Shown here: positions 52,728-61,077 of the stretch, piece after piece | Position numbering within the stretch: the stretch's first letter is position 1 | Layout of the letters: each line of letters opens with the position of its first letter | Origin: Kribbella kalugense | GTDB lineage: Bacteria; Actinomycetota; Actinomycetes; Propionibacteriales; Kribbellaceae | DNA length: 64,000 nt | NCBI RefSeq assembly: GCF_004365875.1 | Contig: NZ_SODF01000003.1 | Span: 667,763-731,762 of the forward strand | Direction of reading: 5' to 3' | Program-made: the position numbers and the translations under genes | Notes under the pieces: generated by a model | The model's input: only the letters and a program-made list of their open reading frames with translations | Told to the model about the DNA's origin: nothing | The model's database searches: none

Positions 52728-52834
52728 ACCTGTTTCAACATCACAAGGTTCGCGCTGTCGGGTTACAGCTCAACCTTTTCGGACTGTTGGCTCATCACAC
52801 TCCTGACCGGATGACAGCTGGCTAGGGGTGTGGG

Positions 52835-53353
52835 ATGGATCCAGGACGGGATCGGGAGTTCGCGGACTTCGTGGACGGACGGTTCACGGCGTTGCAACGG
52901 TTCGGGTACCTGCTGACAGGTGAGTGGCATCTGGCCGAGGACCTGGTGCAAACGTCGCTGACCAAGGTGTGGTTCCACCGCAACTCCTTGCGCAGCGGGA
53001 ACGCGCTGGAGAGCTACACCCGCACAGTGATGGTCAACACGAGCACCCAGTGGTGGCGACGCAAGTGGAAGGGCGAGACGCCGACCGAGCACCTCCCGGA
53101 GCCGGCGGCGCCTTCCGAGTACGGCGTCGTGGACGACCGCGATCTGTTGCTCAGGGCACTCGCCACGCTCCCCCGCCGTACCCGCGCGACGTTGGTACTG
53201 CGGTACTTCGAGGACCTGCCGGAATCCGAGATCGCCCAGATCATGGGCTGTTCGCTCGGCACCGTGAAGAGCAACGTGTCCCGCGGGCTGGCCAAGCTCC
53301 GCGAGCACCACCTGGTCGCCGCCGTCTCCGCCCCTGCCCAGAAGGAGGGCTGA
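52835..53353 (+). CDS. SigE-family ECF sigma factor
   Basis: 172 residues from ATG 52835. Region 2 (EFADFVDGRFTALQRFGYLLTGEWHLAEDLVQTSLTKVW, NALESYTRTVMVNTSTQWWRRKW) and region 4 (ALATLPRRTRATLVLRYFEDLPESEIAQIMGCSLGTVKSNVSRGLAKLRE) match the large actinobacterial SigE-type group. The membrane-protein gene starts three bases after its stop and is surely cotranscribed. It is the intact counterpart of the collapsed pair at 35100-35793. Confidence 0.92.
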   Translation: MDPGRDREFADFVDGRFTALQRFGYLLTGEWHLAEDLVQTSLTKVWFHRNSLRSGNALESYTRTVMVNTSTQWWRRKWKGETPTEHLPEPAAPSEYGVVDDRDLLLRALATLPRRTRATLVLRYFEDLPESEIAQIMGCSLGTVKSNVSRGLAKLREHHLVAAVSAPAQKEG

Positions 53354-53356
53354 GTC

Positions 53357-53998
53357 ATGACCGAAGACCTGAAGACCAGGTTCGAGCAGCTGGTCGCGGA
53401 CCCGCCGCCGCCGAGCGCCGTACCGAGTGAGGCCGTGTTCGCCCGCGTCCGGACGGTACGCCGACGCCGTACCGCCGGCGTGGTCACCGTGGCAGCCGCC
53501 GCAGTGGTCGCCGTCGCACTTGCCCTAGGCAACGTCACCAACATCGGCGGCGCCCCGCCGGTCACCAACACCCCAGGCGCACCAAAGTCGGTCATCACCG
53601 GCCCGCCAACGGCCGCCCCAAAGCCGCCACCACCGATCAAGGTCGCCCTGAAACCGTCGATCAACGGCCGGACGGTCGGGATGACCGTCACGGTGTCCGG
53701 GAAGGCGTTCATCCCGACGGGAATCCCCGAGGGCACACTGCTGCCCGCGAGCACAGAGTTCCTGGACATGTCCGGCGGCACGGACTATTCCTTTGGCGAC
53801 GGCTACCAAAGCGGCTCCGACGGCGGTTCGATCGACTGCACGCGGAAGAAGCTGACGACCGGGTCCCAGACGTATGTCATCCCGGAGACGCATGCCTTCA
53901 AGAAGCCCGGAACCTACAAGTTCACCTACACGGTCCGCTACTGCGGCACCAAGGGCTGGTTCCCCACCACCGCCACCACGAAGCTGGTGGTCAGATAG
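53357..53998 (+). CDS. Membrane partner of the SigE-type sigma factor
   Basis: 213 residues from ATG 53357. Cytosolic N-terminus with an arginine patch (RVRTVRRRRT), one transmembrane helix (about 40-60), proline-rich linker (about 65-95) and a PKD/beta-sandwich-like outer domain (GMTVTVSGKAFIPTG, YSFGDGYQSGSDGGSIDC, PGTYKFTYTVRYCG). The layout is that of one-helix partners of ECF sigma factors; the ZAS motif is absent. Its 3' end overlaps ispH by 8 bp. Confidence 0.78.
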   Translation: MTEDLKTRFEQLVADPPPPSAVPSEAVFARVRTVRRRRTAGVVTVAAAAVVAVALALGNVTNIGGAPPVTNTPGAPKSVITGPPTAAPKPPPPIKVALKPSINGRTVGMTVTVSGKAFIPTGIPEGTLLPASTEFLDMSGGTDYSFGDGYQSGSDGGSIDCTRKKLTTGSQTYVIPETHAFKKPGTYKFTYTVRYCGTKGWFPTTATTKLVVR

Positions 53999-55031
53999 TC
54001 CAGGCGTGGTCTGAGGTGCCGGTGGTGGGAAGGCCGGCGGCCTTCAGGTCGGTGCGGAGGTCGCGGGGGAGGGCGAAGGTGAGGCTCTCCTCCGCGGTGG
54101 TGACTTCCTGTACGTCGGCGTACCCGCGCTCGGCCAGCCAGCGCAGTACGTCGCGGACCAGCACCTCCGGGACGCTCGCACCGCTGCTGACTCCGACCGA
54201 TTCGACGCCCTCGAGCCAGGCCTCGTCGATCTCGTCGGCGTAGTCGACCAGGTAGCCGGCCTTCGCGCCGTGCTCGACGGCGACCTCGACCAGGCGGACC
54301 GAGTTCGACGAGTTCCGGGAGCCGACCACGATCATCAGGTCGGCGCCGGGGGCAAGCTTCTTGACCGCGGCCTGACGGTTCTGGGTCGCGTAGCAGATGT
54401 CGTCGCTCGGCGGGTCCTGCAGGTTCGGGAACCGCTCGCGGAGTCGCCGTACCGTCTCCATCGTCTCGTCGACCGACAGCGTGGTCTGGGACAACCAGAC
54501 GACCTTCTCGGGGTCGCGGACGGTGACGTTTGGTACGTCGTCCGGCCCGTCGACGAGGTGCACGTGGTCCGGGGCCTCGCCGGAGGTGCCGATGACCTCC
54601 TCGTGACCCTCGTGACCGATCAGCAGGATGTCGTAGTCGGTCGCGGCGAACCGCTTCGCCTCGTGGTGGACCTTGGTCACCAGCGGGCAGGTCGCGTCGA
54701 TCGTCTTCAACTGCCGCGCGGCCGCCTCCTGGTGCACGATCGGGGCGACGCCGTGCGCGGAGAAGATGACGGTCTCCCCCTCCGGTACCTCTTCGGTCTC
54801 GTCGACGAAGATCGCACCACGCTTCTGCAGCGTCTGTACGACGTACTTGTTGTGCACGATCTCCTTGCGCACGTACACCGGCGGACCGTACAGATCGAGC
54901 GCCTTCTCCACCGCCACAACGGCCCGATCCACGCCCGCGCAGTACCCCCGCGGCGCCGCAAGCAGCACCCGCTTGGTCTCAACCACGGTCGTCGTACCAA
55001 TGTCGTCAGGCTGGGCAGTCACGTCACCCAT
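53991..55031 (-). CDS. ispH: 4-hydroxy-3-methylbut-2-enyl diphosphate reductase
   Basis: 346 residues from ATG 55031. All IspH landmarks are present: the three cysteines binding the 4Fe-4S cluster (APRGYCAGVDRA, TIDATCPLVTKVHHEA, DDICYATQNRQ), catalytic histidines and TxE (FSAHGVAP, IGHEGHEE) and the VGSRNSSNSVRLVEVA and GVSSGASVPEVLV substrate loops. It makes IPP and DMAPP in the last step of the MEP pathway. An N-terminal 18-residue extension is typical of actinobacteria. Convergent with the sigma operon. Confidence 0.97.
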   Translation of the reverse strand: MGDVTAQPDDIGTTTVVETKRVLLAAPRGYCAGVDRAVVAVEKALDLYGPPVYVRKEIVHNKYVVQTLQKRGAIFVDETEEVPEGETVIFSAHGVAPIVHQEAAARQLKTIDATCPLVTKVHHEAKRFAATDYDILLIGHEGHEEVIGTSGEAPDHVHLVDGPDDVPNVTVRDPEKVVWLSQTTLSVDETMETVRRLRERFPNLQDPPSDDICYATQNRQAAVKKLAPGADLMIVVGSRNSSNSVRLVEVAVEHGAKAGYLVDYADEIDEAWLEGVESVGVSSGASVPEVLVRDVLRWLAERGYADVQEVTTAEESLTFALPRDLRTDLKAAGLPTTGTSDHAWTI

Positions 55032-55089
55032 GGTACGGGCCGCGATCTGTGAGCAGCATCACCGTCGTCAACGGTGGAACGAGCATCGG

Positions 55090-55118
55090 GGAGCCGCCCG
55101 CCCTATCCGGGCGGCTCC
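55090..55118. terminator. Hairpin between the HAD gene and ispH
   Basis: A perfect 11-bp inverted repeat (GGAGCCGCCCG) with a 7-nt loop lies after the minus-strand HAD gene. No T-tract follows. It probably separates it from ispH. Confidence 0.6.
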
Positions 55119-55142
55119 TCCGTGGGAGGTGTTACCAGCACC

Positions 55143-55640
55143 TCAAGAATGCGGCCGAAACGCCTTTCCCGCAAAGGATTTTCCGGCCCACTCCCTCAGT
55201 ACGCCGAAGTCCTGGGCAGTCAGTCCGACGCGTGGATCGACCGGAAGAATTAGTTGCTGTGGGAACCGGGTCTGCTCGGGCTCGCCGATCTCGTCGTCTA
55301 CCCAGGCGAACGGGCGGTCGCCCACCCAGTTTGCGACGTACGGCGTCTTCCAGGAACCCCGGCGTACCCGCGTGCGATCCGGCCAGAGGATCGTCGGGAG
55401 CTCGGGCAGGCCGAGGAGTGGTCCGAGGAGGCGGTTGGCGCCGTGCTCCCAACTGCTCGCCCACACCAGGTCGAAGGTGGCGGCGAGCTGGTTGAGCTCC
55501 GTTCCGTGCTGCGGGTTGAGCAGCACTCGCCAGGTCTTTGCGCCCTCAGTGATCTCGTGCTGTTCGTACCCAGGCGGGATCCCGTCGGCCGCGTGCGGGT
55601 TGAGCGGACCGTCGAAATCGAGCAGCAGGAGCGGGCGCAT
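55143..55640 (-). CDS. HAD-superfamily protein (Swiss Army Knife RNA repair-like HAD domain)
   Basis: 165 residues from ATG 55640. HAD motif I is LLLLDFDGPLNP (nucleophile Asp), motif II ASSWEHGAN, and the acidic motif IV WVDDEIGEPE. RVLLNPQHGTELNQLAATFDLVWASSW is typical of the HAD domain seen in Swiss Army Knife RNA repair proteins and their stand-alone relatives. A phosphatase acting on an unknown substrate. It is divergent from xseA, 45 bp apart. Confidence 0.82.
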   Translation of the reverse strand: MRPLLLLDFDGPLNPHAADGIPPGYEQHEITEGAKTWRVLLNPQHGTELNQLAATFDLVWASSWEHGANRLLGPLLGLPELPTILWPDRTRVRRGSWKTPYVANWVGDRPFAWVDDEIGEPEQTRFPQQLILPVDPRVGLTAQDFGVLREWAGKSFAGKAFRPHS

Positions 55641-55685
55641 CACTCAACGTTAGGACTTGTCGGTGCCGGGTCGTAGGGTCTGGGG

Positions 55686-56900
55686 GTGGCATTGGAGACG
55701 TCGCCGGAAGCACCCGCCGCCGTTCGCACGATCGCGAACGGGATTGCCGGCTGGATCAACCAGCTCGGCGCCGTGTGGGTCGAGGGGCAGCTGACGGACG
55801 TCTCCATCGGGCGCGGTACGACGACGGTGTTCGGGACGCTGCGGGACACGGACGCGGACATCTCGCTGCGGTTCACCTGCAATCGGCGGGTGTTCGAGAC
55901 GGTCGAGGTGCACGACGGCTCGCGGGTGCTGGTGCACGCGAAGCCGAACTTCTTCGCCCGCCGCGGCACGCTCGCGCTCGCGGTGAGCGAGATCCGCCAC
56001 GTCGGCATCGGCGAGCTGCTGGCGCGGATCGAGCGGCTGAAACAGCTGCTCGGGGCCGAAGGGCTGTTCGAGCCGTACCGGAAGAAGAAGTTGCCGTTCC
56101 TGCCGCAAACGATCGGGCTGATCTGCGGGCGTGATTCGGCGGCTGAGCGCGACGTACTGGAGAACGCGAAGCGGCGGTGGCCGGCGGTCGCGTTCCGGAT
56201 CGAGTACGCGTCGGTGCAGGGGCCGTCGGCGGCCGGCGAGGTGATGACGGCGCTCCGGAAGCTGGACGCGGACGAGTCGGTCGAGGTGATCGTGATCGCG
56301 CGCGGCGGCGGGTCGCTGGAGGATCTGCTGCCGTTCTCGGACGAGGGGCTGATCCGGGCGGTGTCGAAGACGAGTACGCCGGTGGTGAGCGCGATCGGGC
56401 ACGAGCCGGATTCGCCGCTGCTCGACCTGGTCGCGGATCTGCGCGCGTCGACACCGACCGACGCGGCGAAGCGGATCGTGCCGGACGTGCGCGAGGAGCT
56501 GGACGGCGTACGGCTGCTGCGCGAGCGCGGGTTGCGGGCGATCACGTCCTGGCTGGATCGGGAGACGCATGCGCTGGCGGCGATCCGTTCGCGGCCGGCG
56601 TTGGCGGCGCCGGTGACGGACCTGCAGCGACGGTCCGACGAGGTTGCCGCGCTGATCGAGCGGAGTCGCCGTACGCTGACGCATCGGCTCGACCGCGCGA
56701 GCGACGACCTTGCGCACCGGTTGGCGAGCGTACGGGCGTTGTCCCCGAAGGCGACGCTGGAACGCGGGTACTCCGTGCTGCAGCTGGCGGACGGGACCGC
56801 CGTACGGGAAGTGGCGCAGGTAGCGCCGGGTGACCTGCTGCAGGCGCGGGTCAGTGACGGCCGGTTCGCGGTCGAAGTCAAGTCCGAGGAGAACACGTGA
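55686..56900 (+). CDS. xseA: Exodeoxyribonuclease VII large subunit
   Basis: 404 residues from GTG 55686. The N-terminal OB domain (INQLGAVWVEGQLTDVSIGRGTTTVFGTLRD, ISLRFTCNR) is followed by the catalytic core (LGAEGLFEPYRKKKLPFLPQTIGLICGRDSAAERDVLENAKRRWP, VIVIARGGGSLEDLLPFSDEGLIRAVSKTSTPVVSAIGHEPD) and a coiled coil that carries XseB subunits. The closing LERGYSVL is also conserved. The enzyme degrades single-stranded DNA from both ends in repair. Its stop overlaps the xseB start (GTGA). Confidence 0.96.
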   Translation: MALETSPEAPAAVRTIANGIAGWINQLGAVWVEGQLTDVSIGRGTTTVFGTLRDTDADISLRFTCNRRVFETVEVHDGSRVLVHAKPNFFARRGTLALAVSEIRHVGIGELLARIERLKQLLGAEGLFEPYRKKKLPFLPQTIGLICGRDSAAERDVLENAKRRWPAVAFRIEYASVQGPSAAGEVMTALRKLDADESVEVIVIARGGGSLEDLLPFSDEGLIRAVSKTSTPVVSAIGHEPDSPLLDLVADLRASTPTDAAKRIVPDVREELDGVRLLRERGLRAITSWLDRETHALAAIRSRPALAAPVTDLQRRSDEVAALIERSRRTLTHRLDRASDDLAHRLASVRALSPKATLERGYSVLQLADGTAVREVAQVAPGDLLQARVSDGRFAVEVKSEENT

Positions 56901-57103
56901 GCGGCGACCGACCCGAGATGACCTACGAGCAGGCCCGCGAGGAACTCGTCGAGGTAGTCCGCAAACTGGAAGCCGGCGGCACCACCCTCGAAGAATCCCT
57001 AGCCCTCTGGGAACGCGGAGAAGAACTGGCCACCACCTGCCAACACTGGCTGGACGGCGCCCGAGAACGCCTAACCAAAGCCCAAGAACAAAAACCCACC
57101 TGA
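56897..57103 (+). CDS. xseB: Exodeoxyribonuclease VII small subunit
   Basis: 68 residues from GTG 56897, overlapping xseA by four bases. TYEQAREELVEVVRKLEAGGTTLEESLALWERGEELATTCQHWLDGARERL is the two-helix XseB fold. It binds the coiled coil of XseA and is needed in several copies per complex. Confidence 0.96.
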   Translation: MSGDRPEMTYEQAREELVEVVRKLEAGGTTLEESLALWERGEELATTCQHWLDGARERLTKAQEQKPT

Positions 57104-57111
57104 GCACTGCA

Positions 57112-57624
57112 GTGCCTGGCCACGGGCTCACGACGCGGACTGCTCGCTCTGGCGACCTCCTCGGCGCCGCTGAAGCCCGGGTAGCCAGTTGGCGTGCCGC
57201 GTTCACGGGCCTGGTGCCGCAGGACTTCCTGGACGCGATGGATCCGGCCGCGATCGCGGCGTCCTGGTCGGACAGCATTACGGCCGGCCGCTCCCGGCTG
57301 TACGTCGCCGTACTCGGAGATCAGGTGGTTGGGTACGCCGGACTCGGCCCCGAACGTGATCCCGCGGCGCCACCCGGAACCGGTGAGCTGTACGCGCTCT
57401 TCATCCATCCGTCGTACTGGGGCACAGGGGCTGGACGCGCGCTGACGGACGCCGCCTGCGCCGACCTGCGTGAGAACGGGTGCGTGAACGTGTGGTTGTG
57501 GGTGCTCGAGGCAAACACCCGGGCGCGCCGGTTCTACACGACGTACGGCTTCACCGACACCGGCGACCGGACGCACTCGTCGTTGAACAACCTTCTTGAG
57601 ATCAGGCTGGCAGCAAGGCTGTAG
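57112..57624 (+). CDS. GNAT N-acetyltransferase
   Basis: 170 residues from GTG 57112, eight bases after xseB. RTARSGDLLGAAEARVASWRAAFTGLVPQDFLDAM and the acetyl-CoA motif LFIHPSYWGTGAGRALTDAACADLRENG, then VWLWVLEANTRARRFYTTYGF, define a GNAT. The substrate is unknown. The 3' end overlaps the convergent TetR gene by 23 bp. Close spacing suggests cotranscription with xseAB. Confidence 0.88.
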   Translation: MPGHGLTTRTARSGDLLGAAEARVASWRAAFTGLVPQDFLDAMDPAAIAASWSDSITAGRSRLYVAVLGDQVVGYAGLGPERDPAAPPGTGELYALFIHPSYWGTGAGRALTDAACADLRENGCVNVWLWVLEANTRARRFYTTYGFTDTGDRTHSSLNNLLEIRLAARL

Positions 57625-58228
57625 CTACGGTGCGGAGGCCTGCTTTCATTCGGTCGAGGTCGAAGCCCTGGGTGCGGAGGGCGTTGTGTAGGTCGGCGGC
57701 TAGGGGGGCCAGTAGGGCGTGGGCGGTGTAGTTGGCGTCCAGGGACGGGTGGGCGGCTTCGATCAGGTGGGCCAGGTGGCGGTGCCAGAGGTGGTAGGAG
57801 CCGATTCGGTAACGGGCGCCGTCTGAGGCGTTCTCGCTGTCCATGAAGAGTTCGACGTGCCGATCGAGTAGCTCGAGGTAGGCATCTAGGAACGCCGTTA
57901 CGCGGTCGAGCGGCGGGGCTCCTGGGCCTAGCGGCGGTGGGCCGGTGATGATCTTCGCCTGTAGTTCCTGCTCGCGCTCGTCCAGCAGTGCGACCGCCAG
58001 CCCGGCACGGTCGCCGAATCGCCGGAACACCGTGCCCTTCCCCACGCCTGCCTCAGCGGCGATGGCGTCGAGCGAGACGTTCTTCACCCCGTGCTCGGTG
58101 AACAGCCGGTCGGCCGCCTCCAGCACGCGTAGCCGGTTGCGCCGGGCGTCCGCGCGTTCCGGGCGCGGCTCACCCACGACCGGCAACTCCCGTTGTGAAA
58201 CGGACTGCGGTCCGCTACTGTCGTTCAT
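57602..58228 (-). CDS. TetR-family transcriptional regulator
   Basis: 208 residues from ATG 58228; GTG further in (VVGEPRPERADARR) is an alternative, because one operator copy lies inside the first codons. The DNA-binding domain is RNRLRVLEAADRLFTEHGVKNVSLDAIAAEAGVGKGTVFRRFGDRAGLAVALL. The ligand domain follows. It is divergent from a flavodoxin/SMR efflux operon and presumably represses it; the inducer may be a compound exported by the SMR pump. Confidence 0.92.
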   Translation of the reverse strand: MNDSSGPQSVSQRELPVVGEPRPERADARRNRLRVLEAADRLFTEHGVKNVSLDAIAAEAGVGKGTVFRRFGDRAGLAVALLDEREQELQAKIITGPPPLGPGAPPLDRVTAFLDAYLELLDRHVELFMDSENASDGARYRIGSYHLWHRHLAHLIEAAHPSLDANYTAHALLAPLAADLHNALRTQGFDLDRMKAGLRTVATALLPA

Positions 58229-58246
58229 AAGACGGACTGTAGTCCG
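58201..58246. promoter_or_regulatory. Two TetR operator copies
   Basis: CGGACT-GC-GGTCCG (58201-58214) and CGGACT-GT-AGTCCG (58233-58246) are spaced 32 bp centre to centre, three helical turns. The second lies between the divergent starts. Confidence 0.8.
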
Positions 58247-58268
58247 CTAAGCCTTCAGGAGGAAGCAC

Positions 58269-58865
58269 ATGAGCAACAGCGCGACGGTGGCGATTGCGTA
58301 CCACTCGGGTTATGGGCACACCGGCAAGCAGGCGGAGGCGGTCGCTGCCGGCGCCGCGTCCGTGCCGGGCACCGTGACGGACCTCGTCCCGCTCGACGAG
58401 CTGACTGAGGACGTGTGGGAGCGGCTGACTGCGGCGGATGCGATTGTCTTCGGCGCGCCGACGTACATGGGCAGCCCGAGTTGGGTGTTCAAGAAGTTCG
58501 CCGAGGAGAGTGTGCGGATCTGGGCCGCCGACCTCGGCTGGCGGGACAAGATCGCGGCCGGGTTCACCAACTCCAAGGCGATGTCCGGCGACAAGCTGAA
58601 CAGCCTGGTCGACCTGGCTGTGTTCGCCGCGCAGCACGGGATGATCTGGGTCGGCCTGGACATCTACCCGGGCTGGGCGGAGAGCACCGCGAGCATCGAG
58701 GACCTCAATCGCCTCGGCAGCTGGATGGGCGCGATGGCCCAGTCCGACGCGGACCTCTCGGCGGAGAAGGCGCCCCCGGCGACCGACCTCCGTACCGCCG
58801 CCGCCCTCGGGGCTCGAGTCGCGACCATCACCCACCGCCACCTCCGCGGGGCGCTAGCCGCATGA
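58269..58865 (+). CDS. WrbA-like flavodoxin-family NAD(P)H oxidoreductase
   Basis: 198 residues from ATG 58269 behind AGGAGGAA. Flavodoxin fold: VAIAYHSGYGHTGKQAEAVAAGA (FMN phosphate loop), ADAIVFGAPTYMGSPSWVFKKFAEES, and AQHGMIWVGLDIYPGWAES. WrbA-like proteins reduce quinones or flavins. First gene of an operon with an SMR pump 13 bp downstream, controlled probably by the divergent TetR regulator. Confidence 0.9.
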   Translation: MSNSATVAIAYHSGYGHTGKQAEAVAAGAASVPGTVTDLVPLDELTEDVWERLTAADAIVFGAPTYMGSPSWVFKKFAEESVRIWAADLGWRDKIAAGFTNSKAMSGDKLNSLVDLAVFAAQHGMIWVGLDIYPGWAESTASIEDLNRLGSWMGAMAQSDADLSAEKAPPATDLRTAAALGARVATITHRHLRGALAA

Positions 58866-58878
58866 GGAGGCTCGGCTG

Positions 58879-59199
58879 ATGGCTTGGCTTGTGCTGCTGG
58901 CGGCGGCGGTGTTTGAGGTCGCCTTTGCGCTCAGTCTGAAGCCCAGCGAGGGGTTCACCCGGCTCTGGCCGACGATCGGCGTGCTGGTATTCGGCGTGAT
59001 CTCCGTCGTACTGCTCGCGAAAACCCTCGATCGCCTCCCGGTCGGTACGGCGTACGCGATCTGGACCGGACTCGGCTCGGTCGGCGTCGTCACCCTCGGC
59101 ATCGTCGTCTTCAACGAACCACTCACCCCGGCCCGCATCGCCTGCCTCGCCCTGATCGTCACCGGCGTCATCGGCCTCCGCCTCGCTGGCGCGGAATAG
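58879..59199 (+). CDS. SMR-family efflux protein, Gdx/SugE-like
   Basis: 106 residues, four helices. The membrane-embedded glutamate Glu13 (AAAVFEVAFALSLK) needed for proton-coupled antiport is present, as are WPTIGVLVFGVISVVLLAKTLDRLPVGTAYAIWTGLGSVGVVTLGI. FEVAFALSLKPSEGFTRLWPT points to the Gdx (SugE) subgroup, guanidinium exporters, rather than QacE/EmrE. Partner gene upstream is a flavodoxin-type reductase. No guanidine riboswitch precedes it. Confidence 0.9.
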   Translation: MAWLVLLAAAVFEVAFALSLKPSEGFTRLWPTIGVLVFGVISVVLLAKTLDRLPVGTAYAIWTGLGSVGVVTLGIVVFNEPLTPARIACLALIVTGVIGLRLAGAE

Positions 59200-59515
59200 C
59201 GAACCTCCCCCACTCACCAACCGCCGCTGTGTGCGCGCCGCACCCGCCGGCTGAGCGTGCACCCGGCCGGCCACGCGCAATTGATGAGTGATGCACGTCC
59301 GCCCTCGCCATCGCCGCCGCGCCAAACACCCCCACGCCCCCGAACCTTCTCGCTTCGGGGGTTGCCCCTTGAGGTAGAGGGTTGCCCCCTCAGAATCTCG
59401 ATGGGCAACCCTCCAGCTGGATGGGCAAGCCCTGAAGGCCACAGCGGACGAAGGCTTTCGGGCGGCGGTGCGCGGCGCGGTGGGCGGAGGTGGGAGGCGG
59501 GCGAGGCGTCCGGGG
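59200..59515. other. Intergenic region with repeated GGGTTGCCC words
   Basis: GAGGGTTGCCC (59377-59387) and its complement GGGCAACCCTC (59403-59413) form an inverted repeat; two further near copies lie close by. No T-tract, no gene and no RNA family is recognised. Confidence 0.5.
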
Positions 59516-60175
59516 TCAGTAGGTGGTACGGCGGCGCGGACGAGGGCGGGGTGGGAGGCGGACGGGGTGGGTTTCTACCGGGCCCTCGTCGGTCGGGTAG
59601 GCGGCTTGGGTGGAGATCAGCTGGCGGTAGTTTTCCCAGCTGGTGGCCCGGGGCGGGATGTTGCCGATGGCATCTACCTTGGTGACGGGGTGGGTGCCGT
59701 CCTCGATCGGGTCCCACAGGTCGGCGTCGCTGCGGAGGGTACGGAGTTCGCCGAAGAGTTCGCGACCGAACCAGCACGGGTGGCTCTCACCGTCGTCGTA
59801 CCGGCAGACGCCGATCGGGGTCGCGGCCTCGGCGACGAGTGACCAGACGGTGGCCGAGGTGATGCCGGGTTGATCACCGAGCAGTACGACGATGCCGTCC
59901 GCGCGCCGGTCGACCGCGTCCAGCGCCGGCACGATCGACGAGCTGTCGGTGTCGGAGTGGGGCGATTCGACCACCCGGACCCCGTCGAGGTCGATCCGGT
60001 CGTGGATCTGCTCCGACGCGCTGCCGAGCGTCACGACCAGCTGGTCGAACCCGCATTCCCGCGCACCCTCCAGCGTCGCGCCGAGGAGCGGGCCGCCTTG
60101 GTAGGAGAGCAGCTGCCAGGGCGCGCCGAGGTGCGGTGAGCTGTCGGCGCCCAGCAAGAGCCCGGTGATGAACAT
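59516..60175 (-). CDS. MobA/MocA-like nucleotidyltransferase with altered motif
   Basis: 219 residues from ATG 60175. GT-A fold as in molybdenum cofactor cytidylyltransferase: MFITGLLLGADSSPHLGAPWQLLSYQGGPLLGATLEGA, ADGIVVLLGDQPGITSATVWSLV (Mg-binding Asp), IGVCRYDDGESHPCWFGRELFGEL, LWDPIEDGTHPVTKVDAIGNIPPRATSWENY. The nucleotide-binding LAAGxSxRMGxPKxL motif is changed: the Arg is Pro and the Lys is Trp. Activity may be altered or lost. No moco genes are adjacent. Confidence 0.8.
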   Translation of the reverse strand: MFITGLLLGADSSPHLGAPWQLLSYQGGPLLGATLEGARECGFDQLVVTLGSASEQIHDRIDLDGVRVVESPHSDTDSSSIVPALDAVDRRADGIVVLLGDQPGITSATVWSLVAEAATPIGVCRYDDGESHPCWFGRELFGELRTLRSDADLWDPIEDGTHPVTKVDAIGNIPPRATSWENYRQLISTQAAYPTDEGPVETHPVRLPPRPRPRRRTTY

Positions 60176-60337
60176 CGGCGGGTCAACTCCCCGCCCGGGA
60201 CGGCGCGACCATCGGGGCCCTTTCGCTGGTCCCCGAGCGTAAGAAAGCCGAACCTTGATCGAACCCCGTGCCGTGGGCATGTGTCAACGACCGTCCGGAG
60301 AGCGGTCGGAAATGCCCGCAAAATGGTCAGATCGACG

Positions 60338-60952
60338 TCAATGCAAGGAAGAAGCAAACGTTTCAAGCGCAGGATAACCGGCATTTCCGGTGACGATGGT
60401 GGTGACTCCGGATCCGACCAGTACCAACGCGTTCTCGCCCTTACGGTCGAGCAGAACCTTGCGCTGCCAGGTCACGCCGGCAACTGTCGTCGTACCGTCG
60501 TCGGACGTCCGGCCGAGCTTGTCAGCCGGAAATTTGCCGGTGGTGACGTTGGACTGCTCGATACCGACGTATTTCTTCTCATTGGTGACGACGCCGAGAT
60601 GCCAGGTCATCGGCTCTTGCTGTGGAGCGAGGAATTCGACGCTGGTCGCGGTCCAGCCGGACGGCATCGGCTCCGGGCCGCGCACCCAGGCCGCGGCCTT
60701 CCGCGCGTCCTGCAGTTGCGCGGTGTACTCGACCGCCTTCGGCTTGGCCTCCCCCTTCGGCCGCCACGTGACCAGGATCAGGAACGCGACCACGACCAGG
60801 CAGATGACCATCGCGAACACCATGTTCCCGACGGTCTGCGACTTCGCCTTGTCCCGTCGGTACGCCTGCCGGTACTCGTTCGCCTCCGCCTGGATCTGCG
60901 CCTTCTCCCGCGCCGCAGCCTCGTTGGAAGCACCCTGACCTGTCGAACTCAT
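60338..60952 (-). CDS. DUF4245 membrane-anchored protein
   Basis: 204 residues from ATG 60952. A charged N-terminus (EKAQIQAEANEYRQAYRRDKAKSQ), one helix (about 42-62, GNMVFAMVICLVVVAFLILV) and an outer domain with TATSVEFLAPQQEPMTWHLGVVTNEKKYVGIEQSN, TVAGVTWQRKVLLDRKGENALVLVGSGVTTIVTGNA are the DUF4245 pattern of actinobacteria. Function unknown. Divergent from the PfkB gene. Confidence 0.88.
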   Translation of the reverse strand: MSSTGQGASNEAAAREKAQIQAEANEYRQAYRRDKAKSQTVGNMVFAMVICLVVVAFLILVTWRPKGEAKPKAVEYTAQLQDARKAAAWVRGPEPMPSGWTATSVEFLAPQQEPMTWHLGVVTNEKKYVGIEQSNVTTGKFPADKLGRTSDDGTTTVAGVTWQRKVLLDRKGENALVLVGSGVTTIVTGNAGYPALETFASSLH

Positions 60953-61041
60953 GCCCACAGTGTCTCGCGCCCACCAATCCGCCCGAACAGCGGCCACTCC
61001 GCTCGAAGAGCGGCGACACGCGTTGGCTACGATCCGTTGGC

Positions 61042-61077
61042 ATGAGCGACCCGACCACGCCACCGGCCCATCGATGA
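61042..61077 (+). CDS. Possible 11-residue upstream peptide of the PfkB gene
   Basis: ATG 61042 opens MSDPTTPPAHR and its TGA overlaps the PfkB start (ATGA at 61074-61077). It could couple translation, or be a chance frame. No ribosome binding site stands out for either start. Confidence 0.3.
   Translation: MSDPTTPPAHR

Noticed and set aside
59354..59420. CRISPR-like array of GGGTTGCCC words
   Set aside because: The words are short, differ in length and orientation, and have no regular spacers. No cas gene is present.
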